Part shown: positions 6,077 to 11,869 of the stretch, in pieces
How the letters are laid out: every line of letters begins with the position of its first letter
Position numbering within the stretch: position 1 is the stretch's first letter
Source: Rhizobium leguminosarum
GTDB taxonomy: Bacteria > Pseudomonadota > Alphaproteobacteria > Rhizobiales > Rhizobiaceae
Assembly: GCF_001652265.1 (NCBI RefSeq)
Contig: NZ_LWBS01000001.1
Span: 1 to 14,641, forward strand
Direction: 5' to 3'
DNA: 14,641 nt
Position numbers and translations under genes: made by a program
The notes under the pieces: generated by a model
Databases searched by the model: none
The model's input: only the letters and a program-made list of their open reading frames with translations
Told to the model about the DNA's origin: nothing

Positions 6077-6922
6077 CTAGTCTGCGGTGTCCCAGTCGAT
6101 GAGCAAGCGAGCCGCTTGCCGAAGGCCACACAACAAGCGGTCTTTGCCCACGGCCTCGGCCTGCTTTCCCGAAAAGCCGCCTGAGGTGCCTATATGTAGG
6201 AAGCCCATGCCGGCCGTGGCGTCATAGACGGCTTCGTAGTGCTCTGGCGCCATCCGCGTTTTGATCCATGCTAAGCAACTACGAGCGTCGAAATTGTCGT
6301 TCGCTGGCGTGACGATATCTGTTGCCGCCGTCTTTCCGGGCTTCTGGCCTCTGGGGTCTCGCGCCTTGCGATCGCGCGGCGTGGAAACATTATCGGGGTG
6401 CTTCGGATGGGACGGCTTGACCCACGTATCCTGGTCACTCCCGTGGTACTCGCGGTTCAGCCGATAGCCGCAAATGACACCAACATCGTTGAAGCGGAAA
6501 CGACCGTGTTCCCGCAACTCCGCGACTTCTCGCTCCGGAGCGCACGGCAAACTCAAGGGATGCGGATCGAAACACCGGACCGTGCCGTTGGTGAAGTCTT
6601 CTAGGATTTTACCGGCTGATCGGCCTGAAACCTCAACAATGGCCGGGCCGCCGATGTAGTCCCCTTCATCAGCGGCAGACGGACGGGAGTATTGGCCTTC
6701 TTCTGCCCTAGCATAGCCGACGTCGGATTCCGCCGAGGCAAGAATTGCATCGATCCGGTTGAGTGTTTGGACGGCTAGAAGATTTTCTTCTGGCGATGGA
6801 AACAATCTGCCGGATTTTGCGCGAGCCATCACGGGCGCGCGCTGGGTGTGCTGAAAGTTGTCGTTTGCCGCGATATAGGCGAACGACTGCGCCGGCTCGA
6901 TGAGCCGCGTTGAAGATTTCAT
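6077..6922 (-). CDS. 281-residue protein with two ANDNF motifs, unknown function
   Basis: Start ATG 6922 has AGGA nine bases upstream. No known domain is recognised. Visible parts: an N-terminal tail with AANDNF at residues 18-23; a helical region with EENLLAVQTLNRIDAILA (45-62); a central mixed region with several Cys and His; a basic, Pro-rich disordered linker (170-200); a second ANDNF at 207-211; and a helical C-terminal domain from 213 to 281 (LAWIKTRMAPEHYEAVYDA, then a Gly-rich turn and LLCGLRQAARLLI). It is the first gene of the minus-strand operon running to 4201, and a TTGACA plus ATTTGTATGTTTA element lies about 95-115 bases upstream. The repeat of the same tail motif before the C-terminal domain suggests a two-module protein. 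Confidence 0.65.
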   Translation of the reverse strand: MKSSTRLIEPAQSFAYIAANDNFQHTQRAPVMARAKSGRLFPSPEENLLAVQTLNRIDAILASAESDVGYARAEEGQYSRPSAADEGDYIGGPAIVEVSGRSAGKILEDFTNGTVRCFDPHPLSLPCAPEREVAELREHGRFRFNDVGVICGYRLNREYHGSDQDTWVKPSHPKHPDNVSTPRDRKARDPRGQKPGKTAATDIVTPANDNFDARSCLAWIKTRMAPEHYEAVYDATAGMGFLHIGTSGGFSGKQAEAVGKDRLLCGLRQAARLLIDWDTAD

Positions 6923-7009
6923 CGATACAGTTCCTATGAAGTTTGCGTTGCCGTCCGCTTGGCGCGGATCTCGTCATTGGGGCGGAGGGTGGCTGCAACC
7001 ATCTGAAAC

Positions 7010-7037
7010 ATTGACCTAAACATACAAATTTGTCAAC
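7010..7037 (-). promoter_or_regulatory. Promoter/operator box A upstream of the 6922 operon
   Basis: On the minus strand TTGACA (7036-7031) is followed directly by ATTTGTATGTTTA (7029-7017) after one base, with CAATGT in the -10 position. The palindrome ACAAATTTGT overlaps the -35. The same 13-mer occurs upstream of alpA, and a variant upstream of int, so this is a likely regulated promoter. Confidence 0.55.
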
Positions 7038-7112
7038 GCGCTTCACAGTTTCACCGAAAAGTCAACTGCAAATCTTGTGATGTCCGTGACTCAGAAACTC
7101 GGAATATCTAGG

Positions 7113-7136
7113 GGTCCACCAACGAAAGGATGGACC
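7113..7136 (+). promoter_or_regulatory. Inverted repeat enclosing the ribosome binding site of the 26-residue gene
   Basis: GGTCCA (7113-7118) pairs with TGGACC (7131-7136), which ends exactly at the ATG at 7137. The loop holds AAAGGA. The structure could modulate translation of the small membrane peptide; the stem is only 6 bp. Confidence 0.35.
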
Positions 7137-7217
7137 ATGACCCTTCTCCAGGTCGCCTACGTCATGATCGCCGTGTCTTATGTCGTCGCCCTAATCGCGC
7201 TGGCGGGCGGGCATTGA
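7137..7217 (+). CDS. 26-residue membrane peptide
   Basis: ATG 7137 follows AAAGGATGG and the frame closes with TGA at 7215-7217. The product is one hydrophobic helix (VAYVMIAVSYVVALIALAGG) with a short polar N-terminus, long enough to span the membrane once. Peptides of this kind include small toxins, holin-like and superinfection-exclusion factors, but no homologue is recognised. It reads opposite to the two flanking minus-strand genes, and the 120 bases to its left carry the divergent promoter box of the 6922 operon. Confidence 0.45.
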   Translation: MTLLQVAYVMIAVSYVVALIALAGGH

Positions 7218-7470
7218 CGCTTGCCATGGCGCCATCTCCAAATTGCGAATTTTGCGGACGTGAACAATTTGTTGCCAGACCGGTCCAATGGAGACTGGCC
7301 GGCGAACCGTGATCCGCCCCTCCGGCACGCCAAAAAGTTCAATGTTTTCTCGCGCGCGCGTTACGCACGCGTGGGAATTTCTGTAATTGCATTAGTGATG
7401 AGGGAGGCGGCCGGTACGCTGTGGCGGCCGTGGAGGGATCGGAGGTACCCCGGTGGAGGGGGCGAGCTTT
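7218..7470. other. Non-coding stretch in accessory island
   Basis: These 253 bases hold no gene I can support. They include a copy of GATCCGCCCCTCC at 7311-7323, a CG-alternating patch (about 7351-7371), and a short CGAGC/GCTCG inverted repeat across the stop of the next gene (7463-7480) that may act as a weak terminator for it. Confidence 0.4.
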
Positions 7471-8109
7471 CTACTGCTCGTAAGTGCCGCAGATCGGGTC
7501 TTCACGGCGGTTGTAGGATGGCTCCCAGCTTACCTTGATTGTGCAATGGTACTTGTAGGTGACCTTACCTTTCCAGTCTTTGTCACTTTCCTCATGGGAC
7601 GTTACAGTTTCCCAAGTATTCTGCGGGCCGATCGACCTAGAACTAATGAAAGATGCGGCGACCTGGTTGCACCACCACGGTTGATCGTGCCCACCACCAA
7701 GCCGCCCGGATGAGTCAGAATAATTTTCCGTTCGACGCCATCCAATCTGCCCAAACTCGGGGCGCTCGCAAGCGACAAACTTCACTTTCTTTCGAATATC
7801 AATAATCTTCATCAGTTCGATCTTGCACATACTGACAGTAGGTATGTTCGATGGAAGTTTATCGAAGGGAATTCCGTTATACATTTCTTTAACTTGACCC
7901 CCGCTCACGTTTGCCGACCCCGACAGTATTTTAGCCAGCAGGCCAGCATTCACCTCCACTTTTCCAGATATGGAAGTTTTTGAATATTGACCAGAAGGGA
8001 TGTCTCCACAAATACTTTGCGAGAAGTCGCTTATCGCCTTATAGTCTTGAGAATATGCAATATTTACAGATGCTACAAAGGCAGCAAGAGTAATGGCAAC
8101 GGTTTTCAT
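7471..8109 (-). CDS. Exported cysteine-containing protein, unknown function
   Basis: The 212-residue protein starts at ATG 8109 behind GGGAGG. It has a clear Sec signal peptide (MKTVAITLAAFVASVNIAYS, cleavage after about residue 20), so it is periplasmic or secreted. Six cysteines in the mature part (SICGD, VSMCK, VACER, WWCNQ, YHCTI, PICGT) could form three disulfides. An N-terminal module of about 80 residues contains KVEVNAGLLAKILSGSANVSG and YNGIPFDKLPSNIP; I have a sense that this module recurs in rhizobial exported proteins but cannot name it. The second half is Trp-rich. The gene is AT-rich compared with its neighbours, and TACAAT (on the minus strand, 8129-8124) offers a -10 for its own promoter. 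It is an accessory gene within the island and divergent from the GIY-YIG gene. Confidence 0.7.
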   Translation of the reverse strand: MKTVAITLAAFVASVNIAYSQDYKAISDFSQSICGDIPSGQYSKTSISGKVEVNAGLLAKILSGSANVSGGQVKEMYNGIPFDKLPSNIPTVSMCKIELMKIIDIRKKVKFVACERPEFGQIGWRRTENYSDSSGRLGGGHDQPWWCNQVAASFISSRSIGPQNTWETVTSHEESDKDWKGKVTYKYHCTIKVSWEPSYNRREDPICGTYEQ

Positions 8110-8352
8110 AATCGCCTCCCTCTATTGTAGCTAAATAATACAACAAAAATGGTGAAGCGCAACCATCTCTAGAAAATCCGCTCACTACTCACTCAAGCTA
8201 CCATACGGTTCGAGCCCTAACTTCCATGGTTGCTGACCGCCCAAAAACAACATGTAGTGCTAGAATCCGAAAAAAATGGCTTCTATTGTGATTCCCTAAT
8301 GTTCTGTCATCATCTTTTCCGGAGGGTTTGATTCGAACCATCGGAGCTTAAA
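8110..8352. other. AT-rich divergent intergenic region
   Basis: These 243 bases separate two divergent accessory genes and are clearly more AT-rich than the surrounding DNA. A -10-like hexamer for the leftward gene is at 8124-8129. No RNA gene is supported. An isolated GGTTCGAAT on the minus strand (8339-8331) resembles a tRNA T-loop but has no matching stem. Confidence 0.4.
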
Positions 8353-8808
8353 ATGAGCACTGGCATCTTCGGACTTCTCGCGGCACCATCGCACGATCAA
8401 TTCCATCATTGGCAAGGGCACTCGGGCCAATGGTGGATTACTACGGTCTTTCCCTTATTTTCCTCACACATCACAGGCCCATCTGTCTACGTGATGGTTC
8501 GCAGGGATGACGCCGGCCGAGCCTACCCGCTGTACATTGGACAAACGTCCGACACAGCCCGGCGGATGGAAGAACACCTGCATGATAAGGTGCTGCAGGC
8601 CATTCGCCTTGGCGGCAACGAACTCCATGTTCACCTGCTGGCGAAACCCGAGGCTGAGCGCTTCGCAATAGAAACCGACCTACGGAATGGGCACAACGCT
8701 CCGCTCAATCGTCAGCACAGTGCCGCCGTCTTTGGCGGCTTGTTTGGCCTTGGCGCAGCGCAGATTGAAAAACGCAATCAAACTCTCGCAGGGTTGCTGG
8801 CCGGTTGA
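8353..8808 (+). CDS. GIY-YIG domain protein
   Basis: The 151-residue protein starts at ATG 8353 with GGAG seven bases upstream. Residues 43-122 carry the GIY-YIG nuclease pattern: SVYVMV (44-49, the GIY strand), PLYIGQTSD (59-67, the YIG strand), Arg70/Arg71, His75, Glu107 in AIETDLRN (the metal-binding glutamate), and Asn119 in PLNRQ. The first motif lacks the usual Gly. About 40 extra residues precede the domain and 30 follow it. The family cuts DNA in repair, homing and restriction. A small free-standing protein in a mobile-element island could be a mobility or anti-phage nuclease. It reads opposite to the replication gene and ends shortly before a 10-bp inverted repeat and the iterons. 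Confidence 0.75.
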   Translation: MSTGIFGLLAAPSHDQFHHWQGHSGQWWITTVFPLFSSHITGPSVYVMVRRDDAGRAYPLYIGQTSDTARRMEEHLHDKVLQAIRLGGNELHVHLLAKPEAERFAIETDLRNGHNAPLNRQHSAAVFGGLFGLGAAQIEKRNQTLAGLLAG

Positions 8809-8824
8809 TGCTGACCACCCTGCG

Positions 8825-8853
8825 CTGTGGCACCATGAAACACGGTGCCACAG
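8825..8853. repeat. Perfect 10-bp inverted repeat after the GIY-YIG gene
   Basis: CTGTGGCACC (8825-8834) and GGTGCCACAG (8844-8853) are exact reverse complements around a 9-base loop. It lies 17 bases after the stop of the GIY-YIG gene and about 100 bases before the first iteron. It has no U-run, so it may be a terminator of modest strength, a replication-origin hairpin, or a protein-binding site. Confidence 0.55.
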
Positions 8854-8952
8854 CCGTATTACGTGCGGTTGGGTTGACCAGCGCCCCGGCTAACTGAGCG
8901 CGGCGATCGGCGTTATCGTATGGTTGCATTTCAATCTGGTACATCAAAAAGT

Positions 8953-9090
8953 TTCCACACCACCACTTTGCTAAATTTCTTCCACACCACCACCCCACCC
9001 CACCATAAAGGCGGGGGTGTGGGTGGTGTGGAATGGGGAATCTCCACACCTTCCACACCTTTCCACACCTCAGTTTTGCATGGTGTGGAA
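8953..9090. repeat. Iteron cluster, probable replication origin of the element
   Basis: The nonamer TTCCACACC occurs at 8953-8961, 8980-8988, 9051-9059 and 9061-9069, inverted at 9025-9033 and 9082-9090, and with one mismatch at 9042-9050. Three copies at 9042-9069 are spaced 9-10 bp, about one helical turn. TTCCACACCACC (8980-8991) and GGTGGTGTGGAA (9022-9033) form a perfect 12-bp inverted repeat whose inner bases also partly pair. The last copy lies inside the 3' end of the replication ATPase gene. A modestly AT-rich segment (about 8911-8955) flanks it and could be the unwinding region. Origins of P4 and PICI satellites lie next to their pri/rep gene, supporting the call. Confidence 0.7.
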
Positions 9091-10968
9091 AACAGGAACC
9101 AAGCAGGGCCGCTCAATTCCCTTGTAGTCGGGCCGCTGCTCGATCGTGAAATGGCCAGCCTCTTTCCAGGCCTCAAGCATTCTCCTTACGCGCTTCTTTT
9201 CGGCTGGGTCAGTCAGGTTGATGCGAAGAGCCTCGGCCACCTTGTAACCTGCCCAATCGCTGGCTTGAACGCTGTCCCGGCAATCACCGCCGTCTATTTT
9301 GCGCTTGATGGCTTCCAGTTCTTCGGCGGACACAAACGCGGTTGCTTCCGACTTAGCCGGCCAGCGCCAGGGAGCGACAACGCCAATTTCGTCGCCCGAC
9401 TTGATCAAACCCTTGCCGTTCATAAGTGGCACGGTAACGAACCGGCGCCACTGACTGCTCGATGATGCCGCGGTCATGTTGGTCTTGCCGAAGTCTACGC
9501 GGAAGAACCCGCGGTGATCGTCGAGGCCGGCTTTCTCGCCCTCCTCCTTCGTCATCGCATTGATGGTGCGCACAGACCGCGCAGCATCTTTCAGGGCGCC
9601 ACCGCCACGAGCAGAGTCGGCCGTCACTTCGAAGTTGCCCTTGGTGACATGGTGGATGAGCTCAACGCTGCAGTTGCCCTCATCGGCTACTCGACGCCAC
9701 GCCTTAGCAACACGCTGCATGAGGTTGTTGTCATTCTCAGGAACCTCATGGGTCGAGACGAATGGGTCGACGACAACAATGTCGATCGCGTTTTCACGGA
9801 TGGTGGCAAGCATATCATTTACCATCGGCTCGCAGACTTTGAAGTCGCGCCCTTCCTGTCGCATGATTACAAACTCCTGATCACGTCCGGAGTCGGTGAA
9901 AAGGCGATCGGCGATGCTTTCTTCCGTTACGTTGAAGTGCTTTGCAGCAGCGACAAAACGGCGGTCGATTTCATCCTGTGGATCCTCAGCATTCACGTAC
10001 CAAACACGAAGAGGAGCGCTTAGGCCCGCCTGTCCATCAAGCAGCGGACGGCCCGTTACCATCGATAAAGCTTCCGATACGGCGTGCGCCGACTTACCGC
10101 CACCGCCGGCGCCCACGGTGATCGAGAGATAACGACGGATGTAGTGTCTGGCATGAAGCCATTCGCGTTCCGGAATCGAGGCAGGGTCTTTGAGTCGAAA
10201 CGGACTGGCGACGAGCCGCTTTGGTTTTACTGGCAGTTCAACGAACTTGCTGCCCAACCGACTCGTGAACAAGGCCCGACCATCTGCGAGAATCTGGATT
10301 TTGCCAGTGAGACCACCGACGACGGCGCCGAACAATGTGCTGCCGCTTATGAAGGCATCCTTGGCGGCGAAGGCGGCCAGGTAAGGGACTAGCCGCTCGT
10401 CATGCTGTGGCACGTTGTCGTTGGCGGCCAGTGGTTCGCCCTTTGGCTCATCGCTAGCTGCAGGATCAACATCACGCTCTGCGAGATTGGCGCGCGCCAT
10501 CCGCTCAAGCCACTTCGGGCGATGGCCGGCCACGAAGCCTTTGCGGTACGCCAGGATCTCAATCTCCGCTTCAAGCGGCGGCAGGCCGTGCCATTTCTCC
10601 TGAAGGGGCCTCAGGCCGGTAATGGCATCCGTTACTAGCTCTACGGCCGCTTCACACGGCTCGCCATCAATCTGCTGGATGAGCGGTGTGCCACTGCGCC
10701 ATAGCGTTAGGACGGTCGCATCCTGACCTTCGTCGATAAATCGAAAGAAGCTGTCGGTGACGATACCGAGCCGCGGGATGTCTTCATCGGTCATGTCTGA
10801 CCAGTGAGATATCTTCGTTAGTGCATCCCGTGTCAGGCCCTCGAGGTTATCAGGGTCCGGCACCAGTACAACGTCGCCTGACAGCTGCCAGAGGGCGGCC
10901 TTGTTGACCTCGTAAAATGCATCGCGGTGTGGTCGCGGGTCTGGTTTAGGCTGCTTTAGTGCGGTCAT
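9070..10968 (-). CDS. RecA-fold AAA ATPase, probable replicative helicase (RepA-like)
   Basis: The 632-residue protein has a RecA-like core: Walker A GAGGGGKS (286-293), Walker B IDIVVVDP (395-402), an ELIHHVTKG segment (436-444) and an S-A-R-GGGALKDAAR segment (452-464). These are as in AAA_25/RepA-type hexameric helicases. The N-terminal 250 residues are of unknown fold and carry an acidic Pro-rich linker with AANDNV (181-186). The C-terminus from about 545 to 625 looks like a winged helix (DWAGYKVAEALRINL then RRMLEAWKEAGHF) that could bind the iterons beginning at its own stop codon. Start ATG 10968 has a weak ribosome binding site; it overlaps the preceding gene by 23 bases, so translation is probably coupled. 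No primase motifs are evident. It is likely to unwind the element's origin during replication; a purely host function is unlikely in this context. Confidence 0.8.
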   Translation of the reverse strand: MTALKQPKPDPRPHRDAFYEVNKAALWQLSGDVVLVPDPDNLEGLTRDALTKISHWSDMTDEDIPRLGIVTDSFFRFIDEGQDATVLTLWRSGTPLIQQIDGEPCEAAVELVTDAITGLRPLQEKWHGLPPLEAEIEILAYRKGFVAGHRPKWLERMARANLAERDVDPAASDEPKGEPLAANDNVPQHDERLVPYLAAFAAKDAFISGSTLFGAVVGGLTGKIQILADGRALFTSRLGSKFVELPVKPKRLVASPFRLKDPASIPEREWLHARHYIRRYLSITVGAGGGGKSAHAVSEALSMVTGRPLLDGQAGLSAPLRVWYVNAEDPQDEIDRRFVAAAKHFNVTEESIADRLFTDSGRDQEFVIMRQEGRDFKVCEPMVNDMLATIRENAIDIVVVDPFVSTHEVPENDNNLMQRVAKAWRRVADEGNCSVELIHHVTKGNFEVTADSARGGGALKDAARSVRTINAMTKEEGEKAGLDDHRGFFRVDFGKTNMTAASSSSQWRRFVTVPLMNGKGLIKSGDEIGVVAPWRWPAKSEATAFVSAEELEAIKRKIDGGDCRDSVQASDWAGYKVAEALRINLTDPAEKKRVRRMLEAWKEAGHFTIEQRPDYKGIERPCLVPVFHTMQN

Positions 10969-11218
10969 TGGCGATCTCGTGCCCCTCGAAAAACATGGAA
11001 GCTGCGGCGGTTATCTGGCGGGAAAGCGATGTAGACGCGGTGATAGACCGTCCGCCGCCGGACACGGATGGAAAGAAGGTCCGGCGCCCTTTCGGTGTGT
11101 CGACAAGCTTTAAGCCGCACAGACGGAGGTCGTCAGTAACTTGCACGCTGAAGCGAGCAAGCACGTGGGCGCTTTCTCCGGCGAAGCCGCCGGACGTTTC
11201 GAAGTCAATGATTCTCAT
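10946..11218 (-). CDS. 90-residue protein, possibly SpoVG-like
   Basis: ATG 11218 is preferred to an upstream TTG (11239) because AAAGGGAACG precedes it. The centre reads as alternating strands: ARFSVQVTDDLRLCGLKLVD, then a PKGRRTFFPSV turn and a C-terminal helix (LSRQITAAASMFFEGHEI). This order of strand, D-x-x-x-L-x-G-x-K-x-V, Gly-x-x-x-x-x-P and helix is reminiscent of the small DNA-binding protein SpoVG, but the match is weak and by eye only. Its end overlaps the start of the replication ATPase by 23 bases, so it probably works with it, for instance as an origin or single-strand binding factor. Confidence 0.65.
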   Translation of the reverse strand: MRIIDFETSGGFAGESAHVLARFSVQVTDDLRLCGLKLVDTPKGRRTFFPSVSGGGRSITASTSLSRQITAAASMFFEGHEIANDRTKAA

Positions 11219-11246
11219 CGTTCCCTTTCTCGCGCACAACGGCGCG

Positions 11247-11267
11247 CCTGCCGACGTTGTCGGCGGG
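11247..11267 (-). promoter_or_regulatory. Hairpin between alpA and the downstream gene
   Basis: CCTGCCGAC (11247-11255) pairs with GTCGGCGGG (11259-11267) as nine base pairs including one G-U, with a 3-base loop. It lies 29 bases upstream of the ATG at 11218 in the transcript from alpA. There is no U-run, so attenuation or mRNA processing is more likely than termination. Confidence 0.45.
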
Positions 11268-11349
11268 TTAAGTCTGTGATTTGAACTTATCGGGCTAGGC
11301 GGGGATTTTTCGCGTCACATAACGGGTTTGAACGGATCGGCGCGCGAGG

Positions 11350-11559
11350 TCATGCGCTCACCCTCGCGGCAAGTTTCGCTTCGATCCAGGCCTGGACCTC
11401 GATGCGGGAGAAAGCGATTCGTTTCTCGCCCAGAGCGACAGCGGCAGGAAATGTTCCTTCGATCCGAAGGCGGTGAATCATGGTCTTGGACATGCTCGTC
11501 AAAGCGCAGGTGTCCCGGAGAGAAATCAGGGCAAAGTTGTCGTTGCTTGCGGTCGGCAT
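11350..11559 (-). CDS. AlpA-family (MerR-like HTH) transcriptional regulator/excisionase
   Basis: The 69-residue protein starts at ATG 11559 behind GAGGAG. It has the AlpA pattern over almost its full length: LISLRDTCALTSMSKTMIHR (helix-turn-helix), then LRIEGTFPAAVALGEKRIAFSR and EVQAWIEAKLA. AlpA-like proteins in satellites and prophages activate integrase/excision or replication genes and can serve as recombination directionality factors. An ASNDNF motif precedes the domain at residues 4-9. It lies between the integrase and the replication genes, behind an inverted-repeat operator and promoter box B, so it is the likely regulator of the boxes found upstream of three transcription units. 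A plain excisionase is the alternative role. Confidence 0.8.
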   Translation of the reverse strand: MPTASNDNFALISLRDTCALTSMSKTMIHRLRIEGTFPAAVALGEKRIAFSRIEVQAWIEAKLAARVSA

Positions 11560-11781
11560 GGTGTCTCCTCTTCAAAGCCGCGGACGGAATCCGGGCGCGA
11601 GATTGATCGTTAAGATTTGAGAAGGTTCGGTGACCGGCGCGCCATGGCCGGGTTGAGGTTAATCGACGCTCTCATGAGAGCCACCCTCTTCGGTCGGGCA
11701 GTCCGGCAGCGATGCTGCGGCTAGCGGGTGCGGGTCTTATGGATTCTCACCAGCCGCACCTCAGCGGGCACCACCCCGCGC

Positions 11782-11813
11782 ATTAGCGAAAATCCACCAC
11801 AAATCTCGCTAAT
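11782..11813. promoter_or_regulatory. Operator-like inverted repeat upstream of alpA
   Basis: ATTAGCGA (11782-11789) and TCGCTAAT (11806-11813) are perfect reverse complements with 16 bases between, so equivalent positions are 24 bp, just over two helical turns, apart. They lie immediately downstream of promoter box B in the alpA direction. This suits a dimeric repressor or AlpA itself. Confidence 0.5.
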
Positions 11814-11821
11814 GATTTGAA

Positions 11822-11850
11822 AGGTAACGTAAACATACAAATGTTCCAAG
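11822..11850 (-). promoter_or_regulatory. Promoter/operator box B upstream of alpA
   Basis: On the minus strand TTGGAA (11849-11844) is followed by ATTTGTATGTTTA (11842-11830) and then TACCTT at the -10 position. Compared with box A at 7010-7037, 20 of 24 positions from the TTG onward are identical, including the whole 13-mer. The shared block lies in the -35/-10 spacer, where a bound protein would repress or remodel the promoter. Confidence 0.55.
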
Positions 11851-11869
11851 TGTACCAAGACGAAATAAA

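Larger units (their letters stand above)
11560..11869. other. Regulatory intergenic region upstream of alpA
   Basis: This 310-bp region between the integrase stop and alpA contains no supported gene. Its right part holds promoter box B and an 8-bp inverted repeat; the left part is a GC-rich leader of more than 200 bases before alpA. ATGTTCC (11841-11847) next to box B recurs around the integrase promoter at the other end of int (GGAACAT at 13109-13115 and ATGTTCC at 13154-13160). Confidence 0.5.

Noticed and set aside
8331..8339. GGTTCGAAT on the minus strand, like a tRNA T-loop
   Set aside because: The flanking bases do not form a T-stem, and no anticodon or acceptor stem can be drawn nearby.
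8705..8929. 74-residue minus-strand frame from ATG 8929
   Set aside because: It has no ribosome binding site, runs antisense across the end of the GIY-YIG gene and reads through the 10-bp inverted repeat; a small real gene cannot be wholly excluded.
8953..9090. CRISPR-like short repeats
   Set aside because: The units are only nine bases, irregularly spaced and in both orientations, and there are no unique spacers or cas genes; iterons explain them better.
9514..10023. 169-residue plus-strand frame inside the replication gene
   Set aside because: It is antisense to the ATPase region carrying Walker A and B motifs and has no recognisable features.
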